From the NCBI RefSeq assembly GCF_030814815.1, contig NZ_JAUSVR010000007.1:1-64000 (forward strand): a stretch of 64,000 nucleotides of DNA, given 5' to 3'. Source of the DNA: Ancylobacter amanitiformis. Its GTDB lineage: Bacteria; Pseudomonadota; Alphaproteobacteria; Rhizobiales; Xanthobacteraceae. This document shows positions 37,432-46,121 of this stretch, piece after piece. Made by a program: the position numbers and the translations under genes. Under the pieces are notes generated by a model. The model did no database searches. It had not been told where the DNA came from and saw only the letters and a program-made list of their open reading frames with translations. Positions within the stretch are counted from its first letter, which is position 1, and each line of letters opens with the position of its first letter.

Positions 37432-38358
37432 TCACGTCAGGATTGCGGCATGAGGGGCGGCGGTGTTGGCGCGGGTTTCGATCGAGCCGATCAGCGTGGC
37501 GCAGGCGGTGCGCAGATGCTTGCGGCAGCGTGCATCGATGGCGCGCGGGTCACGGCTGCGCAGCGCGTCGATATAGTCCAGATGCTCCGTAAGCGCGGTG
37601 GCGCTGCGCTGCCGGGCGTCCTCGCGGTTCCACCGGTAGGTGTAGTGGAACAGCGTCGCCACGACATTGTAGAAATCGATGATGAAGCGGTTGCCGGTAG
37701 CCTCGTGGATGATGCGGTGCAGCCGCTCGTCGGCCTGGGGAAACAGCGCGAAGTCGCGATCCAGATGGGCGAGGATGGCGCGATGCTCCTGTTCGATCAC
37801 CGCCAGTTCGCGCCATTCCGGCGCCGTGTCGGGCCGCTCGATGAAGCTGCGGGTGGCGCGCAGTTCGAACATTTCGCGCACATCATAGATCTCCCGCACG
37901 AATTCCACCGTGATGCCGTTGAACAGCCAGGAACTGTTCGGCCGGCGCTCGAGCAGGCCGAAATGCTGGAAGCGGGCGAGGCATTCGCGGATGGTGGTGG
38001 TGGAGGTGCCGAACTGGCGTGCCAGTTCCGCCGCGTTGAGCAACTGGCCGGCGCGGAAATCGCCCTGCAGGATCCACTCCAGGAAGCGCCGCTCGAAGGC
38101 CGCGCCGGCCGAGAGGGTCTGCACATCGGGAAAATGATCGGGCTCGGTCGGAACGCGGACGAGATGACGCTGCCCGCCCGCGCGCCCGACAATGCCGCGC
38201 TCCTCCAGCGCCGCCAGCACCGCGCGGATCGTGGTGCGGCTGATATCCAGCGCGAGGGCGAGTTCATTCTCCGAGGGCAGGCGCGCGCCGGGCGGCAGAT
38301 GGGCGAGCCGGCGCAGGCAGCGATTATACCCGCTCTTGAAGACGGCATTGCCCTTCAT
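37432..38358 (-). CDS. GntR-family regulator with two tandem winged helices and an FCD domain
   Basis: Regulator of 308 aa. Residues 8-70 form a GntR winged helix (LPPGARLPSENELALALDISRTTIRAVLAAL). A second winged helix lies at about 90-155 (FRAGQLLNAAELARQFGTSTTTIRECLARFQHFGLLER). The remainder is an FCD-type helical domain (YDVREMFELRATRSFIE; DERLHRIIHEATGNRFIIDFY). One helix-turn-helix is normal for this family, so the extra domain is notable. GGGAAG lies before the ATG at 38358. It is divergent from the mannonate/tagaturonate-type oxidoreductase and probably controls it and sugar-acid genes nearby. Confidence 0.86.
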   Translation of the reverse strand: MKGNAVFKSGYNRCLRRLAHLPPGARLPSENELALALDISRTTIRAVLAALEERGIVGRAGGQRHLVRVPTEPDHFPDVQTLSAGAAFERRFLEWILQGDFRAGQLLNAAELARQFGTSTTTIRECLARFQHFGLLERRPNSSWLFNGITVEFVREIYDVREMFELRATRSFIERPDTAPEWRELAVIEQEHRAILAHLDRDFALFPQADERLHRIIHEATGNRFIIDFYNVVATLFHYTYRWNREDARQRSATALTEHLDYIDALRSRDPRAIDARCRKHLRTACATLIGSIETRANTAAPHAAILT

Positions 38359-38596
38359 GCTGCTTCCCGCGCTCCGCGCCGGCCTATCATCCGGGTGGAT
38401 CATGCCTGTTCTTTCTGCATTAAAAACAGATTGACAGCCCGCGTCCAGCGTGGACACCTGTCTCAGGAGATTTCTTCCAACAACTTGCCCGTGCTGGGAA
38501 ATCGGACAGGCGGCGGCTTCCCGCCGGGCAGGCGCCCCGGGGAGCGCGCCTCGATGGCCTCTCCTCCCGCCGGGCACCGCATGAGGTGTGTCCCGC

Positions 38597-39724
38597 GTGA
38601 GCCTTCGCATCATCCAGTTCGGCACCAGCCGCTTCCTTCAGGCCCATGCCGACCTCTTCGTGCACGAGGCGCGCGAGGCGGGCCAGCCTATCGGGCCCAT
38701 CGCCATCGTGCAGGCCTCCGGTTCGGCGGACCGCGCGGGAAGGGTCACCGCCTTCGGGCGCCCGGAAGGCTTCCCCGTGCGCATTCGCGGCATCGTGGAC
38801 GGCGCGCCGTCCGAACGCGAGGTGCAGGTCCGCTCGGTCGATCGCGGCCTGTCGGCGGGCGCGGACTGGGCGGCGATCACGGCGCTGTTCGCGCGGGAGG
38901 CGGGGCTCGTCATTTCCAACATGGGCGATTCCGGCTATCGCGTCGCGCCGGAGGAGGCGACGCCGGCGCTGCTGTCGGGTGCCGTGCCGGTCTCCTTCCC
39001 GGGCAAGCTGACGGCGCTGCTGCACCAGCGCTGGGTCGCCGGCGGCGCGCCGCTGATCGTGCTGCCCTGCGAACTGATCAACCGGAATGGCGAGGTGCTG
39101 GCCGGCGCGGTGCGCACGCTTGCGGATGCCAGCGGCGCCCCGGCCGCGTTCGCGGCGTGGATCGAGAGTTCGGTCATCTTCGCCAACACGCTGGTCGACC
39201 GCATCGTCTCCGAGCCCATCGAGCCGGTCGGCGCCGTCGCCGAGCCCTATGCGCTATGGGCGATCGAGCGCCAGCCGGGCTTGACGCTGCCCTTCTCCCA
39301 CCCCTCGGTCGTGCTGACGGACGATCTGGAGCCGTTCGAGCGGCTGAAGCTGCACATCCTCAATCTCGGCCACACCGTGCTCGCCGATATCTGGGCGCGC
39401 GAGGGGCGCCCGGCGGGCGAGACCGTGCGGGAAATCCTCGCCGATGACGAGGTGCGGGCGCGGCTCGATGCCCTCTATGCCGGGGAAGTGGTGCCGGGAT
39501 TTGCCAGTCACGGCATGGGTGAGGAAGCCCGCGCCTATGTCGGCATCACGCTGGACCGTTTCCGCAATCCGTTCCTCGATCACCGTATCGCCGACATCGC
39601 GCAGAATCACGGCCTGAAGATCGAGCGGCGCATCGGCGCGTTCCGCGACTGGATCATGGGGCGTCCCGGCGCGCCGGCCACGCCTGGGCTCGACGCCATC
39701 CTCGCGCGGCAACCGGCCGGCTGA
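38597..39724 (+). CDS. Mannitol-dehydrogenase-family oxidoreductase, tagaturonate/mannonate reductase-like
   Basis: NAD-dependent oxidoreductase of 375 aa. The N-terminal Rossmann-like domain starts LRIIQFGTSRFLQAHADLFV. The C-terminal catalytic domain has CELINRNGE and the family signature LKLHILNLGHTVLADI, with the active lysine in ERLKLHILN. UxaB, UxuB and related enzymes reduce tagaturonate or fructuronate or oxidise altronate or mannonate. The GTG at 38597 is preferred because GAGGTG stands eight bases before it; another GTG lies three codons upstream. The gene is divergent from the double-winged-helix GntR gene. An altronate-dehydratase-like gene lies 11 kb away and may act in sequence with it. 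Confidence 0.82.
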   Translation: MSLRIIQFGTSRFLQAHADLFVHEAREAGQPIGPIAIVQASGSADRAGRVTAFGRPEGFPVRIRGIVDGAPSEREVQVRSVDRGLSAGADWAAITALFAREAGLVISNMGDSGYRVAPEEATPALLSGAVPVSFPGKLTALLHQRWVAGGAPLIVLPCELINRNGEVLAGAVRTLADASGAPAAFAAWIESSVIFANTLVDRIVSEPIEPVGAVAEPYALWAIERQPGLTLPFSHPSVVLTDDLEPFERLKLHILNLGHTVLADIWAREGRPAGETVREILADDEVRARLDALYAGEVVPGFASHGMGEEARAYVGITLDRFRNPFLDHRIADIAQNHGLKIERRIGAFRDWIMGRPGAPATPGLDAILARQPAG

Positions 39725-39796
39725 GGGCTCAACGAAGACGGGCGGCGCCTGAAGCGCCGCCCGTCGGTTCACCGGTGCCACGGTCCGTCGACGCGC

Positions 39797-41095
39797 TCAG
39801 GCCGCGGAAGGCTGCGCCTCCGGCACATGCGCGAAGGCCCTCAGCGTTTCGGGCTTCATTTCGATCGAGAAGCCCGGCCGATGGGGCGGCATATAGGCGG
39901 CGTTCTCGATCACGCAGGGATCGAGGAAGTGTTCGTGCAGATGGTCGACATATTCGATCACCCGGCCTTCCCGGGTGCCGGACACCGCGACATAGTCGAT
40001 CATCGACAGATGCTGCACATATTCGCACAGGCCGACGCCGCCGGCATGCGGCCATACCGGCAGGCCGTATTTCGCCGCCACCAGCAGCACCGCCAGCACC
40101 TCGTTGAGCCCGCCCATGCGACAGCTATCGATCTGCACCACGTCGATGGCGCCCTCGGCGATGAACTGCTTGAACATGATGCGGTTCTGGCACATCTCGC
40201 CGGTCGCCACCTTCACCGGCGCCACCGCCTCGCGGATCTTGCGGTGCCCGGCGACGTCGTCGGGGCTGGTCGGCTCCTCGATGAAGAACGGGTTGGCGAA
40301 GGAAAGCCGCTTCACCCACTCGATCGCCTGGCCGACCTCCCACACCTGGTTGGCGTCGATCATCAGGTAGCGGTCCGGCCCGATCACCTCGCGGGCGATG
40401 GTGAGGCGGCGGATATCGTCCTCGAGGTCGCGCCCGACCTTCATCTTCACATGGTTGAAGCCGGCATCGATCGCCTCGTGGCAGAGGCGCCGGAGTTTCG
40501 CGTCGTCATAGCCGAGCCAGCCGGCCGAGGTGGTGTAGCAGGCATAGCCCTCGCGCTCGAGAATGGCGATGCGTTCCGCCTTGCCGGCCTCCGCCTGGCG
40601 CAGGATGGCCAGCGCGTCGTCGCGGTCGAGCACGTCGGTCAAATAGCGGTAGTCGACGATATCGGCGATTTCCTCGGGCGACAGGTCGGCGACGAGACGC
40701 CAGACCGGCTTGCCGGCCTGCTTGGCGAGCAGGTCCCAGAACGCATTGACCACGGCGCCGGTGGCGAGGTGCATGGCGCCTTTTTCCGGGCCGATCCAGC
40801 GCAGCTGGCTGTCGCTGGTGAGGTGCCGCCAGAACTTGCCCGGCGCGGCGCGCACCGCGTCGAGATCGGTGCCGACCACCAGATGGCGCATGGCGAGGAT
40901 CGCCATGCAGCAGATGTCGTTGCCGCGCCCGATGGTGAAGGTGAGCCCGTGCCCCTTCAGCGTGGGCTCATCGGTCTCCAGGATGACATAGGCGGCCGAG
41001 TAATCCGGGTCGGGATTCATCGCGTCCGAGCCGTCGAGCGCGTGCGAGGTGGGAAAGCGCAGGTCGATGACCCGCATGTCGGTGATTTTCGCCAT
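39797..41095 (-). CDS. fucD: L-fuconate dehydratase (enolase superfamily)
   Basis: Cytoplasmic dehydratase of 432 aa that converts L-fuconate to 2-keto-3-deoxy-L-fuconate. Family marks: the N-terminal TSHALDGSDAMNPDPDYSAA, the catalytic KxK (VKMKVGRD), metal ligands in DANQVW, EEPTSPDD and TGEMCQNR, and the general acid in WPHAGGVGLCEY. The sequence follows the characterised Xanthomonas L-fuconate dehydratase closely at these motifs. It is the last gene of the fucose operon, 30 bp after the diketo-acid hydrolase, and converges with the oxidoreductase gene on the plus strand. Confidence 0.93.
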   Translation of the reverse strand: MAKITDMRVIDLRFPTSHALDGSDAMNPDPDYSAAYVILETDEPTLKGHGLTFTIGRGNDICCMAILAMRHLVVGTDLDAVRAAPGKFWRHLTSDSQLRWIGPEKGAMHLATGAVVNAFWDLLAKQAGKPVWRLVADLSPEEIADIVDYRYLTDVLDRDDALAILRQAEAGKAERIAILEREGYACYTTSAGWLGYDDAKLRRLCHEAIDAGFNHVKMKVGRDLEDDIRRLTIAREVIGPDRYLMIDANQVWEVGQAIEWVKRLSFANPFFIEEPTSPDDVAGHRKIREAVAPVKVATGEMCQNRIMFKQFIAEGAIDVVQIDSCRMGGLNEVLAVLLVAAKYGLPVWPHAGGVGLCEYVQHLSMIDYVAVSGTREGRVIEYVDHLHEHFLDPCVIENAAYMPPHRPGFSIEMKPETLRAFAHVPEAQPSAA

Positions 41096-41125
41096 GGCGA
41101 TGCCTCCCGGTGCGGTGAGCGCGGA

Positions 41126-41971
41126 TCAGAGGTCGGGAACGAAGGTCTGCTTCTGCGACCCCAGCGTCTCGATGCCGAGTTCGACCACGTCGCCAGCCTT
41201 GAGGTAGCGCGGCGGCTTGAAGCCGAGACCGACGCCGGGGGGCGTGCCGGTCGAGATGATGTCGCCGGGGTGCAGCGACATGAACTGGCTGAGATAGGAG
41301 ACGAGATAGGCGGCGCCGAACACCATCGTCCGGGTCGAGCCGTTCTGCAGCGTCTCGCCGTTGACCTTGAGCCACATGGCGAGATTCTGCGGGTCGGGCA
41401 CCTCGTCCCTCGTCGCCAGCCACGGGCCGATCGGGCCGAAGCCGTCGCAGGACTTGCCCTTGGTCCACTGGCCGAAGCGCTCCAGCTGGAAGCCGCGCTC
41501 GGAGACGTCGTGGCACACGCAATAGCCCGCGACATAATCCAGCGCGTCGGCCTCGGAAACGTATTTGGCGGTCTTGCCGATGACGATGGCAAGCTCGACC
41601 TCCCAATCGGTCTTGTCCGAGCCGCGCGGGATCGGCACGTCGTCATTGGGGCCGGCAATGGCCGAGGTCGCCTTCATGAAGACCACCGGCTCCGGCGGCA
41701 CCTCCATGCCGGATTCGGCGGCATGGTCGGAGAAGTTGAGCCCGATGCAGACGAACTTGCCCGTTCCGGCGACGCAGGGGCCGAGGCGGGTTCCCTCCGC
41801 GACCAGCGGCAGGCTCGTGATGTCGAGCGACGAGAGTTCCGCCAGCGCTGCCGGATCGAGCGTGGCCCCGGCAATGTCGCCGACATGGGCGGAGAGGTCG
41901 CGGATGCGGCCCTGCGCGTCGATCAGGCCCGGCTTCTCCTGGCCCTTTTCCCCGTAGCGTACGAGTTTCAT
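41126..41971 (-). CDS. FAH-family hydrolase, probable 2,4-diketo-3-deoxy-L-fuconate hydrolase
   Basis: Cytoplasmic 281-aa hydrolase of the fumarylacetoacetate hydrolase family. Conserved parts: IGLNFSDHAAESG near residue 75, the metal ligands in DWEVELAIVIG near 120 and the GDIISTGTPPGVG signature near 240. In the non-phosphorylative fucose pathway this family splits the 2,4-diketo acid to pyruvate and L-lactate. The role here is inferred from its place between the dehydratase and the dehydrogenase genes, 26 bp from the latter. Confidence 0.9.
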   Translation of the reverse strand: MKLVRYGEKGQEKPGLIDAQGRIRDLSAHVGDIAGATLDPAALAELSSLDITSLPLVAEGTRLGPCVAGTGKFVCIGLNFSDHAAESGMEVPPEPVVFMKATSAIAGPNDDVPIPRGSDKTDWEVELAIVIGKTAKYVSEADALDYVAGYCVCHDVSERGFQLERFGQWTKGKSCDGFGPIGPWLATRDEVPDPQNLAMWLKVNGETLQNGSTRTMVFGAAYLVSYLSQFMSLHPGDIISTGTPPGVGLGFKPPRYLKAGDVVELGIETLGSQKQTFVPDL

Positions 41972-41997
41972 GCTGTTGTCCCTGTCGGAAAAGCGGA

Positions 41998-42729
41998 TCA
42001 GAGCGACCAGCCGCCATCGATGGCGAAGGCCTGTCCGGTGGTGTAGGTGGCGCCGGCGAGATGGACCGCGAGATCGGCAATCTCTTCCGGCGTGCCGATC
42101 CGCCCGATCGGCTGGCGGGCGATGAAGGCGGCGCGGGTGGTCTCGTAGTCGCCCTGCGCCTTGAGCCGGTCCTGCAGCGAGGGGCTCTCCACCGTGCCGG
42201 GGCAGATGGCGTTGCAGCGTATATTGTGCCCGACATAGTCGGCGGCCACCGACTTGGTGAGGCCGATCACCGCCGCCTTGGTGACGCTGTAGGCGAAGCG
42301 GTTCGGCACGCCCTTCACCGAGGAAGCGACCGAGGACATGTTGATGATGGCGCCCTCGCGCCGCTCGATCATGCCCGGCAGCACCGCGCGGATGGTGCGG
42401 ACCATCGACTTGACGTTGAGGTCGAAGGCGAAATCGAGGTCGCCGTCCTTCATGTCGAGAATGCTGCCGGGATGCACCACGCCGGCGCAGTTGAACAGCA
42501 CGTCGACCGGGCCGATGCCGGCGATGAAATCGGCCACCGCCGCCCCGTCCAGCACGTCGAGCCGCGCGGTGGTCAGGCGATCGGAGGCCGGGAGTTCGGC
42601 GAGCAGCGCCGCGTTGATGTCGGTGGCGTAGACCGTGGCGCCGGCGGCCAGGAAGCCGAGCACGCTCGCCCGGCCGATGCCCTGTGCGCTGGCGGTGACG
42701 AGGACTTTCCTGCCCTCAAGCTTGGCCAT
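41998..42729 (-). CDS. Short-chain dehydrogenase, probable 2-keto-3-deoxy-L-fuconate dehydrogenase
   Basis: NAD-dependent SDR of 243 aa: cofactor motif TASAQGIG near residue 12, NCAG near 80, catalytic Ser in NMSSVASS near 132 and YSVTK near 147. It closely resembles the BDH2/KDF-dehydrogenase branch, which oxidises 2-keto-3-deoxy-L-fuconate to the 2,4-diketo acid. It lies 72 bp after the mutarotase gene, with a tandem 15-bp array between and overlapping that gene's end. Confidence 0.9.
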   Translation of the reverse strand: MAKLEGRKVLVTASAQGIGRASVLGFLAAGATVYATDINAALLAELPASDRLTTARLDVLDGAAVADFIAGIGPVDVLFNCAGVVHPGSILDMKDGDLDFAFDLNVKSMVRTIRAVLPGMIERREGAIINMSSVASSVKGVPNRFAYSVTKAAVIGLTKSVAADYVGHNIRCNAICPGTVESPSLQDRLKAQGDYETTRAAFIARQPIGRIGTPEEIADLAVHLAGATYTTGQAFAIDGGWSL

Positions 42730-42750
42730 GGCGAAACTCCTTCATGCGTT

Positions 42751-42810
42751 CATCGTTCGGTCGGGCATCGTTCGGTCGGGCATCGTTCAGTCGAGCATCG
42801 TTCAGTCGAG
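42751..42810. repeat. Four tandem 15-bp units at the end of the mutarotase gene
   Basis: Two identical copies of CATCGTTCGGTCGGG (42751, 42766) are followed by two identical copies of CATCGTTCAGTCGAG (42781, 42796). The last copy covers the mutarotase stop codon, so the array appears to be a serial duplication of that gene's final codons into the intergenic space. The AAGGAG-type site and start of the SDR gene follow within 20 bp. Confidence 0.85.
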
Positions 42811-43131
42811 ATGGAAGACTTCGTCCATCGTGGCCCACCATTCGCCCTCCGCGCGGGTGGCAAGCGGGCGCTGGCAGGGAATGGTCAGCTTCCACCATTC
42901 CTGATTTGCCGGGTCGGCGGCAATCCTCGCCATGTCGGCCACGAAATCATCGCCATGATATTCCCAGGTGCCGAACAGGATGTTCTCCGGTTCGCGCAGG
43001 AAGATCGTGTAGTTGCGGATATGGCTGGCGGTGAGAAGCGCGAGCACGTCCGGCCACACGGCGGCGTGCAACTGTTTGTAGGTCTCGACCATGCCGGGTT
43101 CGAGCCCGATCATCATTCCCATGCGCTGCAT
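42802..43131 (-). CDS. L-rhamnose/L-fucose mutarotase family protein
   Basis: Small cytoplasmic enzyme of 109 aa of the RhaM-like family (COG3254 type): LEPGMVETYKQLHAAVWPDVL, IFLREPENILFGTWEY and a late EWWKLT block. It should speed interconversion of sugar anomers before oxidation. The ATG at 43131 is preferred, since GAAGGTGG stands seven bases before it; a GTG at 43146 overlapping the previous stop is the alternative. The gene ends inside a tandem repeat. Confidence 0.87.
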   Translation of the reverse strand: MQRMGMMIGLEPGMVETYKQLHAAVWPDVLALLTASHIRNYTIFLREPENILFGTWEYHGDDFVADMARIAADPANQEWWKLTIPCQRPLATRAEGEWWATMDEVFHLD

Positions 43132-43142
43132 CGTTGCCACCT

Positions 43143-44153
43143 TCACGCCACGTCGATCATGGCCTTCACCACGCCCGCATGCGGGTCGGTGAGGGCGGCG
43201 AACTTCTCCGGCACGTCCGACAGGCGCATGCGGTGGGTGATGAGCGCATCGGGCACCTCGCCGGCGCGAATCGCCGCCATCACCCGTTCGAAATCGGCCA
43301 CCGTCGCGTTGCGGCTGCCGAGCAGCGAGGTCTCGCGCTTGTGGAACTCGGGATCGGAAAACGAGATGTCGCCGGCGACGATCGACACCAGCACATAGGT
43401 GCCGCCATGGGCTATGAAGCCGAAGCCGCGCTCGATCGCGCTGGGATTACCGGTCGCGTCGAACACCACATCGAAGAAATCACCGCCGGTGACGGCCGCG
43501 AGTTCATCGGCATCGCCGGGCCCGAGGCGCACGGTGGAGGCGATGCCCAGATGCGCGCGGGCAAAATCCAGCCGGTCGGCGCGCCCGTCGATCAGCGTCA
43601 CCTGCGCCCCCGCGCTCCGCGCGAAGATGGCGACCGCCGCGCCGATCGGGCCGGCGCCGGCGATCAGCACCTTGTCGCCCGGCTGCGTGCGGGCGCGTGC
43701 CACGGCATGGGCGCCGATGGCGAGGAATTCGACCATCGCCGCCTGGTCGAGCGTGAGCCCCTCGGCCTTCAGCACGAACGGTTCCGGCAGGCAGATGAAC
43801 TCCGCCATGCCGCCGTCGCGGTGCACGCCGAGCACGCCGATATTGCGGCAGCAATTGGTCTTGCCCTTGCGGCAGGCCACGCAATGGCCGCAGGAAATAT
43901 AGGGCACGACGGAGACGACATCACCGGGATTGAGCCGGCTGCCGGCCGGCGCCTCCTCCACCGTGGCGGCCAGTTCGTGGCCCATCACGCGCGGATAGGA
44001 GAGATAGGGCTGGTTGCCGGTGAAGATATGCAGGTCCGTGCCGCAGATGCCGACGCGGCGCAGGCGCAGCAGCACCTCGCCCTCGCCGCGCGTGGGCCTC
44101 TCGCGTTCGATGGCCGAGAGCTTGCCCGGCGTGTCGCAGATGATGGTCAGCAT
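43143..44153 (-). CDS. Zinc-dependent alcohol/sorbitol dehydrogenase family protein
   Basis: Cytoplasmic medium-chain dehydrogenase of 336 aa. Catalytic zinc site: GICGTDLHIF near residue 36 and GHELAATVEE near 59. The structural zinc loop has four cysteines (SCGHCVACRKGKTNCC). The nucleotide-binding motif is AGAGPIGAAVAIF. It resembles L-idonate, galactitol and L-threonine dehydrogenases. The usual fucose route does not need it, so it may oxidise a second sugar or alcohol handled by the operon. It lies between the lactonase and mutarotase genes. Confidence 0.88.
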   Translation of the reverse strand: MLTIICDTPGKLSAIERERPTRGEGEVLLRLRRVGICGTDLHIFTGNQPYLSYPRVMGHELAATVEEAPAGSRLNPGDVVSVVPYISCGHCVACRKGKTNCCRNIGVLGVHRDGGMAEFICLPEPFVLKAEGLTLDQAAMVEFLAIGAHAVARARTQPGDKVLIAGAGPIGAAVAIFARSAGAQVTLIDGRADRLDFARAHLGIASTVRLGPGDADELAAVTGGDFFDVVFDATGNPSAIERGFGFIAHGGTYVLVSIVAGDISFSDPEFHKRETSLLGSRNATVADFERVMAAIRAGEVPDALITHRMRLSDVPEKFAALTDPHAGVVKAMIDVA

Positions 44154-44162
44154 GATCGTCTC

Positions 44163-45002
44163 TCAGATCGAGGCGGCCGATGGCGCGCCATCCAGCCGGT
44201 AGAAGGAAACCGCATTGGCGCCGAACACGGCGTCGTGGTGCTCGGCCGGCACGATGTCCCGGCATTGCGCGACCCAGTCGGCATAGTCGCCGGCGAGCCG
44301 CAGCACCGGCCAGTCGCTGCCGAAGATCAGCCGTCCGGCCCCGAACAGGTCGAGCAGCGTCTCCGCATAGGGGCGCACCGCCGCCGGCCCGCGCCCGCCC
44401 GCCTCGGTGAGGAGGCCCGAGAGCTTGCACCAGACATTGGGCTGCGCCGCCAGCGCGGCGAGGTCGGCGCGCCAGCGTGAAATGCGCCCTTCGGTGATGG
44501 ACGGCTTGGCGCCGTGGTCGATGACGATGCGCAGTGCGGGGTAGCGCGTGGCGAGATCGAGCAATGGGCGCAGGTGGCGCGGCAGCACCAGCGCATCGAA
44601 GGCGAGGTCGTGCTCGATCATCGCCTCAATGGCCGGCGTCAGTGCCGGATCGGCGATCCAGTCGTCGGCGGGAATATCCTGCAGCATCGGCCGCAATCCC
44701 CTGAGCCGGGGATGGGCGGCCAGTCGCGCGATGGAGTCGGGGGCATGAGGGGCCTTGAAGTCCGTCCAGCCCACCACCGCCTTGATGAAGGAATGGCGAT
44801 CCGCGAGGCCGAGCATGTAGGCGGTGTCCGCCTCCCGCTCCATGGTCTGCACCAGCACCGTGCCTTCGAAGCCGCCCGCTGCCAGCAGGGGCTGCAGATC
44901 CTCCGGCCCGAAGTCGCGATAGATCGCGGTGAGATCGGGCGGCGGCCACTGGCCGGCCCGCTCACTGATCCGCCAGAAATGCTGGTGAGCGTCGATGCGC
45001 AT
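44163..45002 (-). CDS. Amidohydrolase-family lactonase, probable L-fuconolactonase
   Basis: Cytoplasmic hydrolase of 279 aa of the COG3618 amidohydrolase group. The N-terminal metal motif MRIDAHQHFW, the central VDFK-like region (VVGWTDFK), VIDHGAKP and the late GSDWPV match L-fuconolactonases. It opens L-fucono-lactone to L-fuconate. GGAG precedes the ATG by nine bases. It starts 14 bp after the aldo/keto reductase stop and is followed closely by the alcohol dehydrogenase gene. Confidence 0.9.
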   Translation of the reverse strand: MRIDAHQHFWRISERAGQWPPPDLTAIYRDFGPEDLQPLLAAGGFEGTVLVQTMEREADTAYMLGLADRHSFIKAVVGWTDFKAPHAPDSIARLAAHPRLRGLRPMLQDIPADDWIADPALTPAIEAMIEHDLAFDALVLPRHLRPLLDLATRYPALRIVIDHGAKPSITEGRISRWRADLAALAAQPNVWCKLSGLLTEAGGRGPAAVRPYAETLLDLFGAGRLIFGSDWPVLRLAGDYADWVAQCRDIVPAEHHDAVFGANAVSFYRLDGAPSAASI

Positions 45003-45016
45003 GATCGCGGGCTCCG

Positions 45017-46021
45017 TCAGACGGGCACGGGAGCGCTGTCGGCGATGAGGCCGCGCTCCTTCAGTCGCGTCCAGAAGGTGGCCGGGATGGGCTCCTCGAA
45101 CCAGCCGATATTCGCGGTGATCTGCTCGCCATTGCGCGCGCCCGAGACGACGGTGAGCGCGGCGGGATGGGCCAGCGGGAACTGCAGCGCCGCCGCCTGC
45201 AGCGTCACGCCCTCCACCGCGCAGGCCGCGCGCAGCGCCTCGACGCGGGCGACGATATCGGCCGGCGCATCGCCATAGTTGAACTTGTTGCTGCCGGCGA
45301 GAATGCCGGAATTGAAGGCGCCGGCCATGACGATGCCGATGCCGCGCGCCGCGCAGGCATCCATGAAGGAAAGGCTCGCCTGCTCCAGCAGCGTGTAGCG
45401 GCCGGCCAGCATGCAGATGTCGAGGTCGGCCACCTCGATCGCCTCCGCGATGATCTCGCATTCGTTGACGCCGAGCCCGAATGCCTTGATGGCGCCCTGT
45501 TCGCGCAGGCCCGTCAGCGCGCGGAAACCGCCGCCCTGCGTGAGCTGGCTCCAGTAATGCGCGTGCCGCTCGCCATGGGTGACGCGGCCGATATCGTGCA
45601 CATAGAGCATGTCGGGGGCGAGGATGCCGAGGCGCTTCTGGCTCGCTTCGAAGGAGCGCAGGATGCCGTCATGCGTGTAGTCGAACACCGGGCGGAACGG
45701 CAGCGGCTCGGCATAGCCGTCTTCCAGAGCGCCGACGCTCGGGTCCGGCGTCATCACCCGGCCGACCTTGGTGGAGATGGCGTAGCTCGCGCGCGGATGC
45801 TCGGTCAGCATGGTGCCGAGGCGCAGCTCGGAGCGGGTGAAGCCGTAGAACGGGGCGGTATCGTAATAGCGGATGCCCGCATCCCACGCGGCCTGGAAGG
45901 CGCTGGCGGATTCGGCGTAGCGGGTGACGCGGTAGAGGCTGCCCATTTGCGCGCAGCCAAGGCCCATCGCCGTGACGGCGACGGTGCTGCGGGCATGAAT
46001 GCGCTGATCGCCGACCTTCAT
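45017..46021 (-). CDS. Aldo/keto reductase, probable L-fucose (D-threo-aldose) 1-dehydrogenase
   Basis: Cytoplasmic NAD(P)-dependent oxidoreductase of 334 aa with an AKR barrel. The catalytic tetrad is visible as Asp and Tyr in YYDTAPFYG, Lys in ISTKVGR and His in LYVHDIG. The sequence style (MGLGCAQMGSLYR; GVNECEIIAEA) is that of D-threo-aldose/L-fucose dehydrogenases, which form the sugar lactone in the first oxidation step. It lies 100 bp after the binding-protein gene. Confidence 0.9.
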   Translation of the reverse strand: MKVGDQRIHARSTVAVTAMGLGCAQMGSLYRVTRYAESASAFQAAWDAGIRYYDTAPFYGFTRSELRLGTMLTEHPRASYAISTKVGRVMTPDPSVGALEDGYAEPLPFRPVFDYTHDGILRSFEASQKRLGILAPDMLYVHDIGRVTHGERHAHYWSQLTQGGGFRALTGLREQGAIKAFGLGVNECEIIAEAIEVADLDICMLAGRYTLLEQASLSFMDACAARGIGIVMAGAFNSGILAGSNKFNYGDAPADIVARVEALRAACAVEGVTLQAAALQFPLAHPAALTVVSGARNGEQITANIGWFEEPIPATFWTRLKERGLIADSAPVPV

Positions 46022-46121
46022 GATGATGCGTATCCGTTTCGGGAAGCGCCGGACGCGGCAGGGGCGCGGCGTCCGGCAAGTCGCGGGGAACTAACGAACG
46101 TGGGCTCGCGGAGGAGGTGGC

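Noticed and set aside
39827-42046. 739-codon open frame antisense to the fuconate dehydratase and hydrolase genes
   Set aside because: It spans two well-supported genes and the gap between them on the other strand; composition is that of a GC shadow.
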